A DNA stretch of 64,000 nt from Rufibacter glacialis (lineage in GTDB: Bacteria > Bacteroidota > Bacteroidia > Cytophagales > Hymenobacteraceae), in contig NZ_VKKZ01000026.1 in assembly GCF_008271745.1 (NCBI RefSeq), forward strand, positions 62,001 to 126,000, given 5' to 3'. Position 1 is the stretch's first letter, and each line of letters starts with the position of its first letter. The notes beneath the pieces were generated by a model. It was not told the origin of the DNA, searched no databases, and worked only from the letters and a program-made list of their open reading frames with translations. The translations under genes were made by a program, and so were the position numbers. Below, piece by piece: positions 26,935 to 35,821 of this stretch.

Positions 26935-27594
26935 TTACTCCTCCTCCTTCAGCTTGCCGGCCATCTTCTTCTTGAACTTCTCCACCTTGGGGGTAGAGAC
27001 GGCGCGCATGTAAGGGTTGTCGGGGTTGTGGCGGTAGAAGTCCTGGTGCTCTGCCTCCGCGGGGTAGAACTCTTGGAGGGCGGCTACTTCGGTGACAATG
27101 GGGGCCTGGAAGGCGCGGGCGGCATTCAGTTTCTGGATGTAAGCCTCTATCTGGGCTTTCTCTGCCGGGGTGCGGTAGAAAATGGCCGAGCGGTACTGGG
27201 TTCCTTCATCGGGGCCCTGGCGGTTAAGCGTGGTGGGGTCATGGGCGGCGAAGAAGGCTTCCAGCAAGGTCTCATACGAGATGGTCTTGGGGTCATAGTG
27301 AATCTGGACGGCTTCGGCGTGGCCGGTTTGGCCGGTGCTTATCTGGGCATAGGTAGGATTCTTGGTAGTGCCGCCGGTGTAGCCCGAAATCACGTCGTAG
27401 ACGCCTCTCAGTTTCTCGGCGGCCTCCTCGGTGCACCAGAAACAACCTCCGGCAAAAGTGGCCACGGCCAGGCTGTCCGGGCGCGGGGCGGCGGGGGTGG
27501 CGGCTTTCGCCGTGGGGGCTTTTTTCTCGTTTCGGGTTTGGGCGCAGGAGGTAAAGCCCAGCAGGAATATAAAGGCAAAAAGGAAGACTCTCAT
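26935..27594 (-). CDS. msrA: Peptide-methionine (S)-S-oxide reductase, lipoprotein form
   Basis: A 219-residue MsrA. The N terminus is a lipoprotein signal (LLGFTSC, lipid-modified Cys17), so the enzyme is probably anchored in the cell envelope. The catalytic domain has GGCFWC with Cys51, then SGYTGG and the HAEAVQIHYDP segment. It reduces methionine-S-sulfoxide in oxidised periplasmic or outer-membrane proteins. The charged tail (KFKKKMAGKLKEEE) is longer than in minimal MsrA. No MsrB is seen nearby. Confidence 0.93.
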   Translation of the reverse strand: MRVFLFAFIFLLGFTSCAQTRNEKKAPTAKAATPAAPRPDSLAVATFAGGCFWCTEEAAEKLRGVYDVISGYTGGTTKNPTYAQISTGQTGHAEAVQIHYDPKTISYETLLEAFFAAHDPTTLNRQGPDEGTQYRSAIFYRTPAEKAQIEAYIQKLNAARAFQAPIVTEVAALQEFYPAEAEHQDFYRHNPDNPYMRAVSTPKVEKFKKKMAGKLKEEE

Positions 27595-27893
27595 ATAGGG
27601 TAGAAGAACGTGAGCAGGTAAAGAAAGATAACCAAGAAAGGGGGGCAGAAGTTTCGGAGACAGCGAGCAGGGGAGCTGCTAGTTGCCGGGAGCAGTGCCG
27701 CTGATGAGAACGAAGATTTCTCTGAAATAAGCAGATAGCTTAGCCAAACTTCCACTGAACTCGCCCACGTCTGAACCGCCCCGGAATAAGGGTAGAGAAA
27801 GCAGCGTTAAGGCTGTTCTGGGGCCTTTTTTCCAAAACTAGGCCAAAAATACCAAGTGCCGGCCCAGAAAATGAGAAATATCATGCTGAATTA
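27595..27893. other. Spacer between msrA and the orphan gene
   Basis: No ORF is supported. A partial family A-like fold (GGGGCCTTTTTTCC with AAAACTAGGCC) is visible near 27820-27845. The region supplies the upstream sequence of the promoter that follows. Confidence 0.4.
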
Positions 27894-27925
27894 TTTGGAC
27901 TAATTCTAAACAGGGTCTATTTTTG
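27894..27925 (+). promoter_or_regulatory. Bacteroidota-type promoter (TTTG-N20-TAttTTTG)
   Basis: TTTG at 27894-27897 is followed after 20 bases by TATTTTTG at 27918-27925, matching both the -33 and -7 consensus at normal spacing. Transcription should start near 27932, about 30 bases before the start at 27961. It is the clearest promoter in the window. Confidence 0.7.
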
Positions 27926-27960
27926 CAGTGTTCCCTTTGAACAGACCAGCAGCAGAACCT

Positions 27961-28311
27961 ATGCCTACCTCTCCCAACCTGCAAGAACTATTCCGGACGG
28001 CTTTTGGCGCCGTGTACCAGTGCAACCGCTATAACTGCTATTTTGTGGAGTTTGCCGGCGGTATCTCGCCCTTCAAGGTAAAGGATTTCCTGGTTCTCAA
28101 GCAGCAGGTAGAAGCCATTGATGTGGCCAGAATGGTAGAAGACCCTTCGCGCGCCTCAGATGTACACGTGCTCATGCCGTACCGGTCAGAGCGCTGCTTT
28201 GTGTTGACGCTGGCTGATGTGCTCCACTTCCAGGAGTTGCTGCAAGGCGCCAAAGCCATGATGGCCCTGAACAGCATCTTGCACGAGTGCCTGCAGGCCC
28301 AGGTGGCGTAG
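27961..28311 (+). CDS. Hypothetical protein, 116 residues
   Basis: The ATG at 27961 gives MPTSPNLQELFRTAFGAVYQ; a longer frame starts at a GTG inside the promoter-proximal leader and is unlikely. The protein is soluble, with no signal or membrane segment, and has Cys residues in QCNRYNCYF and near the end (LHECLQ). Predicted character is mixed alpha/beta with C-terminal helices. I do not recognise a characterised family. It is monocistronic, with a well-formed promoter, which supports expression. Confidence 0.75.
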   Translation: MPTSPNLQELFRTAFGAVYQCNRYNCYFVEFAGGISPFKVKDFLVLKQQVEAIDVARMVEDPSRASDVHVLMPYRSERCFVLTLADVLHFQELLQGAKAMMALNSILHECLQAQVA

Positions 28312-28853
28312 TACCTAGCTTCCTGCTTTCCTTTCCTCCTTCTTCCACTTTCTTTTTCTCGGCCCGGGCCGAATTCTCTTTTGGCACTGCGATTTACCCA
28401 GCGTACTTAGCAGGGTGGCCGGTAGAGACCAAGCATTGCTTGCCTCAGCAGTTCCGTCATTGGTACGTTATTTCCCCGCATAGACTGCCTATTGGGCAGG
28501 CCACCAACACGAAGGGAAACCACCAAGGATCGCCCTTTTCCTGTTCTCTGTGCCGGACTTCCCAACAACTCAACCTGCGGCTTCTATTCACTTAGGCAAA
28601 GGCGCTCACCGAGCCTCCAGACCCTGCCAGGGGTTAAGAACAAGCGGCCCCGCCGTTGGAAAGGGGTTGGCGCACCTGTATCTCTCTTCCTGGGAAGGGA
28701 CGTTTTCTGATCCCTTTGGCTAAAACAGGCCGGAAAAAGGCTGGTAGCATTTTGCCTGCCAAGAGCGGATGTTGTTTAGGTTCTCTGAATTTAGACTGAA
28801 TCTGTATTAGGCCAAATGCTTTAATACCAAGAACCAACAAAGGCTTTTACCGG
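28312..28853. other. Spacer upstream of ferritin, no gene seen
   Basis: About 540 bases without a credible ORF; short frames have no protein-like composition or start context. A perfect 14-base palindrome TCGGCCCGGGCCGA lies near 28360-28373, preceded by a C/T-rich stretch. No clear iron-regulator box was recognised. Confidence 0.5.
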
Positions 28854-28861
28854 TATATTTG
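28854..28861 (+). promoter_or_regulatory. Putative -7 element for ferritin (TAtaTTTG)
   Basis: Exact match to TAnnTTTG, 48 bases before the ferritin start. The -33 region does not show TTTG. Confidence 0.5.
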
Positions 28862-28909
28862 AGTCAAGGCGCTTACCCAAAGCACGCCTTGTATTACCGA
28901 AACCATACC

Positions 28910-29449
28910 ATGAAAGATTTATTGAGACTGCGTACCTCTCTTTCAGAAGAAATAGAGACGCTCTTAAACGAACAGATAAAGGTGGAAGCGCATTCATCGG
29001 CTACATATTTGGCCATGTCTTCCTGGTGCAACCGCCAGGGCTTCGACTACAGCGCAGATTACTTCATGAAGCAGTCACATGAGGAGCGGGAGCACATGCT
29101 CAAGCTTTTCAACTTTGTGAGCGACTTAGGTGGCCATGCCGTTTCTCCGGAGGTGGTGAACATCCCGCAGGAGTTTGACTCGTTCAGAGACGTGTTTGAG
29201 AAGGCCCTGCAGCAGGAGATCTTTGTGACCCAGCAGTTCAACCGCCTGGCTGACCAGTGTATGAAGTCAAAGGACTTCATGACGTTCCAGTTTCTGCAGT
29301 GGTTCCTGAAGGAGCAGGTAGAAGAGGAATATGTGGCCCGTCGCGCCCTGGAACTGTTTGACGTGATTGGCGAAGAAGGCACCGGCCGTTGGGAAATCGA
29401 CAAGCAGGTGCGCAAAATCCATTATGACAATGACGGTGCCGGAGAATAA
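28910..29449 (+). CDS. Ferritin (FtnA-type, non-heme)
   Basis: A 179-residue ferritin. The start at 28910 (MKDLLRLRTSLSEEIE) is preferred over the longer frame because it matches the start of helix A. Ferroxidase ligands are visible: Glu26 in KVEAHSS, Glu59 and His62 in EEREHM, a Glu in the QQEIFV helix and Gln/Glu in KEQVEEEY. It stores iron as ferric oxide in a 24-mer. A strong terminator follows, so it is probably monocistronic. The 2Fe-2S ferredoxin on the opposite strand converges on it. Confidence 0.95.
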   Translation: MKDLLRLRTSLSEEIETLLNEQIKVEAHSSATYLAMSSWCNRQGFDYSADYFMKQSHEEREHMLKLFNFVSDLGGHAVSPEVVNIPQEFDSFRDVFEKALQQEIFVTQQFNRLADQCMKSKDFMTFQFLQWFLKEQVEEEYVARRALELFDVIGEEGTGRWEIDKQVRKIHYDNDGAGE

Positions 29450-29470
29450 CCTGGCCAGTACGCATTAAAC

Positions 29471-29510
29471 TAAAAAGCCCCTCCTGCCTTGTGCGGGAGG
29501 GGCTTTTTAG
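29471..29510. terminator. Bidirectional terminator between ferritin and ferredoxin
   Basis: AAAAAGCCCCTCC pairs with GGAGGGGCTTTTT around a partly paired loop; T and A runs on both sides allow use from either direction. Confidence 0.88.
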
Positions 29511-29559
29511 TGGCCCGGTATCTGGTGATGTTTTACGGACGTTTTCTGAAAAAGGTCGC

Positions 29560-29841
29560 CTAAACAGACTGTTGCCCCAGCACCTTCTCCCGGAACACCT
29601 GCATGATCTGGGCTTCGGTCATGTCATGCAACCAGATGTTCTGCGGTTGTAGGCTGAAAATGGGCCCGTGCTTGCAGCGGTCTGTGCAGTCGGTTTTGAT
29701 GATCTCTACTTCGTCTTTCAGCCCGGCCATCTTTAGTTGGTCTCGCATGTACTTGCGGATTTCCTTGCCGCCGCGCTTCTGGCATTTGCCACTGCCGCAG
29801 GCGTAGATGACCTGCCGGGGATCTGTTGGGTATTTACTCAT
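29560..29841 (-). CDS. Thioredoxin-like (2Fe-2S) ferredoxin
   Basis: A 93-residue protein of the thioredoxin-like 2Fe-2S ferredoxin family. Cluster ligands are the Cys pair CGSGKC near residue 15 and the pair CTDRC near residue 52, followed by GPIFSLQPQNIW. Related domains occur in NuoE and in the small Shethna/CooC-like ferredoxins. It probably carries single electrons in the cytoplasm; the partner is unknown. It converges with ferritin across a shared terminator. Confidence 0.85.
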   Translation of the reverse strand: MSKYPTDPRQVIYACGSGKCQKRGGKEIRKYMRDQLKMAGLKDEVEIIKTDCTDRCKHGPIFSLQPQNIWLHDMTEAQIMQVFREKVLGQQSV

Positions 29842-29983
29842 AATTGCTTTATTGCCTCTTCTGTGTTCTACGGGAGCCAGGCCGTTTGGCTGCTCTGCCC
29901 AGGAAGGAACCTGGCCTACAGCCGAACATAGGCTATTGTTTGGCTGGTGTTTTCCCTAAAAGGGCCCGGAAACAGGCCTGTGC

Positions 29984-30553
29984 TTACCCGTGGGTTTCTT
30001 CATACGCTTTCTGCTCCCGCTGGAACCGGATGAGCTGCCAGATGTACAGCAGAATACCCAGGGCCAGGAACCCATAGATCCCATAGGTGACCAGGCCGCT
30101 GTTCTGTTTCTGAACCGTTTCCTGCCCTTCAAAGAACGACAGCTTCTTGGCCGGGGCGGTTAACCCGTAGAGGGTGCGTACCCCACCGTTCTCCAGCACG
30201 TCCTGGCGGTCACTGTACTCTACCCGCAGCCGGTCGCCGGGTTTGATGGCGGCTTTGAAGGCTGTGGTATCAAAAGAGGCTTCCTCTGGTCCCTCCAGCT
30301 CAAAGCGTTCCGCGAATTCCCTGAGCCAGATACCGTAGTCTCTCTCGCCTTCAGGGGTTTTCTTGAAAGAGTAGTTGATGAGGGTTCCTTCTTTCACCAC
30401 CAGGTCTTGGGCGGTCTTCACTTCTTGGGTGAAGTTTTTAAAGATCATCAGGCCCAAGCCCAGAATGATCAGCAGCGTAGCCGGCATGAACCTGCCGGAA
30501 AGGGGCATAGGGAAAGTAGGAACGCCTAACGTGCGTCTACCGCGTCTTGACAT
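29984..30553 (-). CDS. Hypothetical two-helix membrane protein
   Basis: A 189-residue protein with a transmembrane helix near residues 23-40 (FMPATLLIILGLGLMIF) and a second near 158-176 (GLVTYGIYGFLALGILLYIW). About 115 residues between them should lie outside the membrane and contain a beta-rich segment with KPGDRLRVEYSD, somewhat like DUF3592-type proteins. The basic N terminus (MSRRGRRTL) suggests a cytoplasmic start. No function is recognised. Confidence 0.75.
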   Translation of the reverse strand: MSRRGRRTLGVPTFPMPLSGRFMPATLLIILGLGLMIFKNFTQEVKTAQDLVVKEGTLINYSFKKTPEGERDYGIWLREFAERFELEGPEEASFDTTAFKAAIKPGDRLRVEYSDRQDVLENGGVRTLYGLTAPAKKLSFFEGQETVQKQNSGLVTYGIYGFLALGILLYIWQLIRFQREQKAYEETHG

Positions 30554-30696
30554 AAGTTTGTAAGATAAGATCTGGTGCTAAAGTATTAAAACTATAGCGG
30601 GAATAGAAGAGTTCGTTTTCCCAAAGGTAGTTGACCGGCCCATAAAGTCAGGTAGGATAGACGGCTCAGCGTTTCTATGGGCAGCAGAAAAGGCGA

Positions 30697-31266
30697 TCAG
30701 AAAGACACGTCCCGCAAGCGGCCCTGGGTGATATGATAGGCCTTGTTGGCGCGGGCATCATAGACCTGTAGGTCAAAGTCAGCCGAGAAACGCCTTTTCT
30801 CCAAGTCAAAGGCCGTCAAGGTGAAAGTACCTGTATGGGTGTTGGGCTGGGTAGAGAAAAGACCCGCGGAGTTCTGCGGATGGCGGCCCAGGAACTGGAG
30901 CGCCGCGTTGCTTCCGGCCCCGTTGCCCGGGGTATTGTCCAGGTTGTAATACAGCTTTGACTGGTGCCGGATAGGGTAGCTGCCCGGGGCGAACACCTCC
31001 CTGATGTCCAGGTGGATGGTTTTGATAGAGTCCTGGCAACTGTCGGTGCCCTTGATCACCAATTGGCCGCTGGTTGCGTCATACAGGACCTCCAGGTTGT
31101 TCTTGGGCAAGGTAGGCGTAGGGATCTTTCCTTCCAGGTTGGTGCAGGCGGTAAAATCCCGGCCGTTTACCTTGGCGGTCATGGCAGGGTGGTCCATGAA
31201 GTCATCGCCGCAGCCGGAAACTAAAACCAAGAGGCAAAAAACGGACAGCAGGAGCAGGTGGCGCAT
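30697..31266 (-). CDS. Hypothetical lipoprotein
   Basis: A 189-residue protein starting at MRHLLLLSVFCLLVLVSGCGDD, with a clear lipobox (LVSGC). The longer upstream frame is rejected because it has no signal character. The mature part begins with a TAKVNGRDFTAC segment and continues as beta strands ending in ITQGRLRDVSF, as in many Bacteroidota surface lipoproteins of unknown role (DUF6252-like layout, by eye only). The T9SS protein gene ends its own transcription unit 86 bases upstream in the same direction. Confidence 0.75.
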   Translation of the reverse strand: MRHLLLLSVFCLLVLVSGCGDDFMDHPAMTAKVNGRDFTACTNLEGKIPTPTLPKNNLEVLYDATSGQLVIKGTDSCQDSIKTIHLDIREVFAPGSYPIRHQSKLYYNLDNTPGNGAGSNAALQFLGRHPQNSAGLFSTQPNTHTGTFTLTAFDLEKRRFSADFDLQVYDARANKAYHITQGRLRDVSF

Positions 31267-31351
31267 AAAGACAAACCAGGGATTAGCGGCAGGTTCTGTT
31301 CCATGACGGGCAAAAGGAAACTTTCCCCTATGCCCTTCCAAAAAATACCTG

Positions 31352-34300
31352 CTACCGCACAATCTCCACCCAGCCTTTGGCACTGTTGCCTTCGGTGTCT
31401 TTCAAGATGTAGAAGTAGGAGCCGTCAGAGAGATTGCCGCCGTTCCACTGCTGGTTGTAGATTCGCTCGTGCAGCACCTGTTTGCCCCACCGGTTAAAGA
31501 CGGTGAGCTCTGTGGGGAAGCAACTGAAATGCTGCACAAAGGTCTCGTTCTTGTCATCGCCGTTGGGCGTGAAGATATTGGGGATGAACGGCGGCGCCAC
31601 CGTGACCTGCCCCACGTTCAGGGTTTCCTGGCAGCCCGTGCCGTAGGTACCTACCAGCGTCACCTGGTAGGTACCCGGCTTCTGGTATAGGTGCCGGGGC
31701 TCCTTCTCCCCAGATTGTGACCCGTCCCCGAAGTTCCAGGTAAAGCTGGTGAATTGGTCTGAGGTATTGGCAAACGCGGCGTTGAACGGCGCATAGCCAG
31801 AAATGGCCAGGTTCTCTTTACATGCATTGGCTAGCTGAGCCCGAAGCCTGGGGCGGGGCGGCAGGTCAATAATCCTGGAGACCGAAACCGGGCAAGGGGC
31901 CGAGATGGAATACGTTACCCTAACCGGACCGCTGAAATTGACCGGAGGGGTGAAAACGCCCGTGGCAGAGACGCCGCTCCCGCTCCAGGTTCCGCCAGAG
32001 ATGTTGGTGCGCAACTGGAAAGAGGCCAGGTTGCCCGGGCATAACATGGTGTCTGGGCCAATCTGGAGGTTAGGCAGAAAAACAGAGATGGTTTTGGTAA
32101 CCGAGCCGCAGGGGCCTTTGGTGCCATCATTGCGATACGTGATCACGTGGCGGCCAATACCGGCGGTGGCGGGCGTAAAGGTGGTGCCGGTGACCCCTTT
32201 CCCCGTGAAAGTGCCCCCCGCCGGAGAACCCACCAACTGGATGGGCACAGTGGAGGTAGCGCAGAACTGGGTGTCAGGGACCGAGATGGTGTGCGGCACC
32301 GGCGGAGTCACGGTCATGACCATGGTATTGGCAATAGAGCAAGACCCGGTGCCGGTCACGGTGTAGGTAAGCGTTTGGGCGCCCAGTAAAGCCGGGGAGG
32401 GAGTGAATAAATAAACCCCATTGACCTGGCGCACGCCGTTGCCCGTCCAGACACCGCCCAGGGGGGTGCCGCGTAAAGTCACGCTCAGACCTTCCACACA
32501 TACTTCCTGGTCAGGACCGGCATCGGCCCTGAGTTCCTCGGCAAAATCGAACTTGAAGGCGGCGTTGTTGCAGTTGGTGCTGCTGTTGGTTCGGGAGTAG
32601 AAATTGGCCCCGGGCGGAATGGGAAAGTTGGACCGCCCCTGGCAACCGCCGCATACCGCCTGGTACACATAGCCTTTCTTGTCAAACCTGCTGGTGCCGC
32701 CATCCACGTGTTCCTGGCTTCCGCCAGTCACGGTTTGGTTGCCGCCGTAGAAGGTGGCATACAGCAGCTGCCGCGCGTTGGTGCCCAGTTGCATGAGGTA
32801 GAAGTCGCCACCGTCGGTGGTGGTCTGTACCGCGTTGGGGGTAGTAGGCAGACCGGTGGTAGTGCCATTGCCGTACACACCACCGTTATTGGTACCGCCC
32901 CACCCAGAGACGTAGATCCGCTGGCATTCATCCACCAGAAAGGCGGTAGGGGAGATGTCAAGGGTAGCGCGGCCCGACCCGAACACGGTAGACCATTCGG
33001 TGGCTGAGAGGTTGTTGTTGAGTTTGTGCAGAAACTGCCGGCCATTGGTGTTCCGGTAGGTGCCGTTGCTGACCGGGTAGTTGCCCAGGGTCTGGCCAAA
33101 CAGGTACACGCTGTTGGCCCCGTCTAACTGCAGAAAGTAGGTCTGGTCATAGGCGGCGGTGCCCACGAAGGTGGCCGCCAGTACCGCCGTACCCGCCGGG
33201 TTGATCTTGAGCACAAACCCGTCTGTATTGCCCGCGGAGGTAGAGTACAGGCCGTTGGTGTTGCCTATCAGCGTGGTGCTGGTGGTGCCGCCGCACACGT
33301 ACACTTGCCGGTTCTGGTCCAGTTGGATGGAGTAGGCCGCATCAATCCCCGTTCCGCCGTAATAGTTGCCCCATAGCACCTGGCTCAGGTCTGGCGAAAG
33401 CTTAACTACCACCGCGTCATGGCTGCCCCCTATGCGTTGGGATCTAAAGCCGTTCCGGGTCGGGAAGTCATCAGAGGTGGTGTTGGAGGCGATGTACACG
33501 TTGCCGTCCGGGTCAGTGATGATGTCGCCCCGGTACTGGTCGCCGTAATTCTGGACCAGGGTAGGCGTGGTGATGAGCCGGGTTAGAAGCCCGTCGTTCT
33601 GGCTGCCCCCTAAAAACGTGGAGGCCAGCAAGCGGTCTCCCTCTCTGCTGAGGCGCGTGATGACCAGGTCTGAGCCGTTGCTGTAGGCCGGGTTGCCCCC
33701 TCCGCCCAGCGGCGAGATAAAGGTGCCGCCTTTGAACGTGCGGCTCAGGGCCGAAGAGGAGGTAGGGTAATCCCGGGAACTGGTAGTGCCCAGCACTAAC
33801 AGTTCATCCTGCGCATTCACCACCAGGCTATGCGGCGACTCGGTGTCGCTACCGCCCAGATAGGTGGCATATAATCGGGCGGCAGCCCCGCTTACCTTGG
33901 TGTCATACTTGATGATGGCGATGTCCCAGGCGCCGCTGAAGCTGGTGTCAAAGGCGCCCAGCGTGGCAGGATACCCAATATTAGAGACAATACCGCCTGA
34001 ATACATATTGCCCTGGCTGTCATAGGTAGCGGTGTAGCCCCAGTTGTCTGCCGTGGAGCCGGTAAAAGAAGAGAACTCCACCACCGGGTCAATCACCAAG
34101 GCCGTGTTCCGGTCATAGCCGTCCGGGAACTGGAACGACAAGGTCTGCCCCTCCAGGCGGTACTGACAGGTGACCGGCACCCGCTGGCCCTGCACCAGTT
34201 GGTAGGCCACTGGCCGGTGTTCAGTAATGCTGCCCACCGAGGTTTCTATGCGCAAGGCGCCCTTCTGCAAAACCAAGCCTGAAACACCGGCATAGCTGAG

Positions 34301-34894
34301 TTTTATCTGGTCGGTAGGAGTTCCCGCGGCCACGTGCAGGTCATATTTCAGGTGCCCGCCCTGTTCATACAAAGCCAGGTCCACGCCCGGGTACAGGTTC
34401 TGGTAGCGCAACTCCCGGTAGCCTCTCGCCCCGGCGCCCCACTTCTTGGGGTCTTTTCCCAGGTAATAGTTCCGGATGCCCTCGGTGGGTTCCTGAGGGG
34501 CTAGTTCTGGCGCGGGGTTCGCCTTCTCAAACGTGACGGAGTAGGCATGCTTTTTCAGAAGGCTCCCTGGGGAGGCGCTGCGTTGCCCGGGGGCCGGCGC
34601 TTCCGGGGTACTGCCGTGCTGCCCGAAGGCCGTGGGATCCTGCATGACATAGACAAAGCCCGAGGGTTGCAGAAACATCTTGCCGCCCGGGAGGTCTGCC
34701 GCGTACTTCACCTGTTGGGGCCATTGGCCTTTGTTCTCCACAAACTCCAAGGTTCGGGCTTCAGGAGCGTTGTTTCTGCTGAGGGGAAGGGGAGCGGGCG
34801 CCAAGGGTTCAAACGTGGGCGCAGGGGTTGGCAGCAGTAACTGCAACAGTGACCAGAAAGCAGAAACAAGGAAGAGGGGCGTTGGCAGGCACAT
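31352..34894 (-). CDS. Large SBBP/PKD-repeat protein with T9SS type B (gliding-motility) C-terminal domain
   Basis: A 1180-residue exported protein. After an N-terminal hydrophobic signal it has a DUF7948-like region (FVENKGQWPQQVKYAADLPG near residue 52, then HLKYDLHVAAG). About 400 residues of SBBP-type beta-propeller repeats follow (for example YLGGSDTESPHSLVVN and YYGGTGIDAAYSIQLD). Two or three Ig/PKD-like modules come next, including FTWNFGDGSQSGE. The C terminus (IFTPNGDDKNE...VFNRWGKQV...DGSYFYILK) is the gliding-motility-associated/T9SS type B sorting domain. It is expected on the cell surface or secreted; the ligand is unknown. Confidence 0.92.
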   Translation of the reverse strand: MCLPTPLFLVSAFWSLLQLLLPTPAPTFEPLAPAPLPLSRNNAPEARTLEFVENKGQWPQQVKYAADLPGGKMFLQPSGFVYVMQDPTAFGQHGSTPEAPAPGQRSASPGSLLKKHAYSVTFEKANPAPELAPQEPTEGIRNYYLGKDPKKWGAGARGYRELRYQNLYPGVDLALYEQGGHLKYDLHVAAGTPTDQIKLSYAGVSGLVLQKGALRIETSVGSITEHRPVAYQLVQGQRVPVTCQYRLEGQTLSFQFPDGYDRNTALVIDPVVEFSSFTGSTADNWGYTATYDSQGNMYSGGIVSNIGYPATLGAFDTSFSGAWDIAIIKYDTKVSGAAARLYATYLGGSDTESPHSLVVNAQDELLVLGTTSSRDYPTSSSALSRTFKGGTFISPLGGGGNPAYSNGSDLVITRLSREGDRLLASTFLGGSQNDGLLTRLITTPTLVQNYGDQYRGDIITDPDGNVYIASNTTSDDFPTRNGFRSQRIGGSHDAVVVKLSPDLSQVLWGNYYGGTGIDAAYSIQLDQNRQVYVCGGTTSTTLIGNTNGLYSTSAGNTDGFVLKINPAGTAVLAATFVGTAAYDQTYFLQLDGANSVYLFGQTLGNYPVSNGTYRNTNGRQFLHKLNNNLSATEWSTVFGSGRATLDISPTAFLVDECQRIYVSGWGGTNNGGVYGNGTTTGLPTTPNAVQTTTDGGDFYLMQLGTNARQLLYATFYGGNQTVTGGSQEHVDGGTSRFDKKGYVYQAVCGGCQGRSNFPIPPGANFYSRTNSSTNCNNAAFKFDFAEELRADAGPDQEVCVEGLSVTLRGTPLGGVWTGNGVRQVNGVYLFTPSPALLGAQTLTYTVTGTGSCSIANTMVMTVTPPVPHTISVPDTQFCATSTVPIQLVGSPAGGTFTGKGVTGTTFTPATAGIGRHVITYRNDGTKGPCGSVTKTISVFLPNLQIGPDTMLCPGNLASFQLRTNISGGTWSGSGVSATGVFTPPVNFSGPVRVTYSISAPCPVSVSRIIDLPPRPRLRAQLANACKENLAISGYAPFNAAFANTSDQFTSFTWNFGDGSQSGEKEPRHLYQKPGTYQVTLVGTYGTGCQETLNVGQVTVAPPFIPNIFTPNGDDKNETFVQHFSCFPTELTVFNRWGKQVLHERIYNQQWNGGNLSDGSYFYILKDTEGNSAKGWVEIVR

Positions 34895-34959
34895 GGTCAG
34901 AAATTGAAACTTCTGACTAAAATATAGTAAAAATATTTATATCCTACTATTCTACCGCT

Positions 34960-34989
34960 GTGGTTTTCAGGGTGTTTTCCCAAAACCAC
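34960..34989. repeat. Degenerate family A-like hairpin
   Basis: GTGGTTTT pairs with AAAACCAC around a 14-base loop containing a GGGTGTTTTCCC word. It lies 9 bases from the stop of the YfiT-like gene on the minus strand. Confidence 0.4.
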
Positions 34990-34998
34990 GCTAATTCC

Positions 34999-35544
34999 TT
35001 ACCAACCCATTCTTTCTTTCAAAGAAACAATATGGCCTATATGGTGGGCGCCGTGCCAGGCGTACATTCCTGCGGCCTGGAAAAGGTAAATCTCCCCGCT
35101 TTGCGGATGATGGAAGGAGCGGTGCCATTCTTCCAGGCACAAAGAGCGCAGCAGCATCACCAGCCTGTGGTGCAGTGACTCCAGGAGTTGCAGCGAAAGG
35201 GCCGGATCTGCCCACCGGGCATCATGCAAGTACGCCCAGGAAGATTCCTCGTAGGGTTTGATCACCGGTCGGTCCTCGGTGAGGGCCAGCCGGAAGCGGG
35301 TGTAGCTGTTGATGTGGCTGTCTGCCAGGTGGTGCGTGACCTGGCGCAGGGTCCAGCCGCCGGGGCGGTAGGGGGTGTCAAGCTGCTCATTGGAGAGCGA
35401 AGCCACGGCAGCCCGCAGTTGGCCCGGCAGTGCTTCTAGGGCGGCAAGGGCCTGTTTAACAGAAGAAGAGCTGTAAAGAGGCGGGGTTTTATACCTGCCT
35501 ATCGGGTAACGGATGAGTTCTAAGGGTAGCGTAGAGGTTTCCAT
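34999..35544 (-). CDS. YfiT/BstA-type DinB metalloenzyme (putative thiol transferase)
   Basis: A 181-residue four-helix DinB-superfamily protein. Metal-binding His residues are seen in VTHHLADSHINSY and in WHGAHHIGHI. The N-terminal YPIGRYK and PGGWTLRQV segments are typical of the YfiT subfamily, which includes bacillithiol S-transferase BstA. It may conjugate a low-molecular-weight thiol to electrophiles; the thiol used here cannot be inferred from the window. The gene is transcribed away from the Fpg/Nei gene. Confidence 0.85.
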   Translation of the reverse strand: METSTLPLELIRYPIGRYKTPPLYSSSSVKQALAALEALPGQLRAAVASLSNEQLDTPYRPGGWTLRQVTHHLADSHINSYTRFRLALTEDRPVIKPYEESSWAYLHDARWADPALSLQLLESLHHRLVMLLRSLCLEEWHRSFHHPQSGEIYLFQAAGMYAWHGAHHIGHIVSLKERMGW

Positions 35545-35610
35545 GCAATGAAGGTACTGGTCTAAACAAATCTAACGAATTAGAGATTTCTTTGCTGCGT
35601 TTTGGGCCCG

Positions 35611-35618
35611 TAATTTTG
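35611..35618 (+). promoter_or_regulatory. Weak -7 element candidate upstream of the Fpg/Nei gene
   Basis: TAATTTTG matches TAnnTTTG, about 200 bases before the glycosylase start. A TTTG lies 16 bases upstream, a spacing shorter than usual. Kept as a low-confidence candidate. Confidence 0.25.
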
Positions 35619-35821
35619 AAGCTCTGCCAAAAGGAAGCTGCTTCGTTTTGGCGGGCTGCCCCAAGAATAGCCTGTTCCGCCCGCTAAAGCGCCTTTGCCT
35701 ATGAAAGAGGGCGAGGTATAAAAACAAGGTTTGCCGCAACAATGTGCGCCGCCCGGCGGTTGAAAGAGCGAGGCCTTTTTGGCCTCTTTCCCTGAAATAC
35801 CCCCTAAACGCAATTTTCGCC

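Noticed and set aside
28287-28595. 102-codon ORF upstream of ferritin
   Set aside because: It begins inside the orphan gene, has low-complexity Phe/Pro/Ser composition and no start signal.
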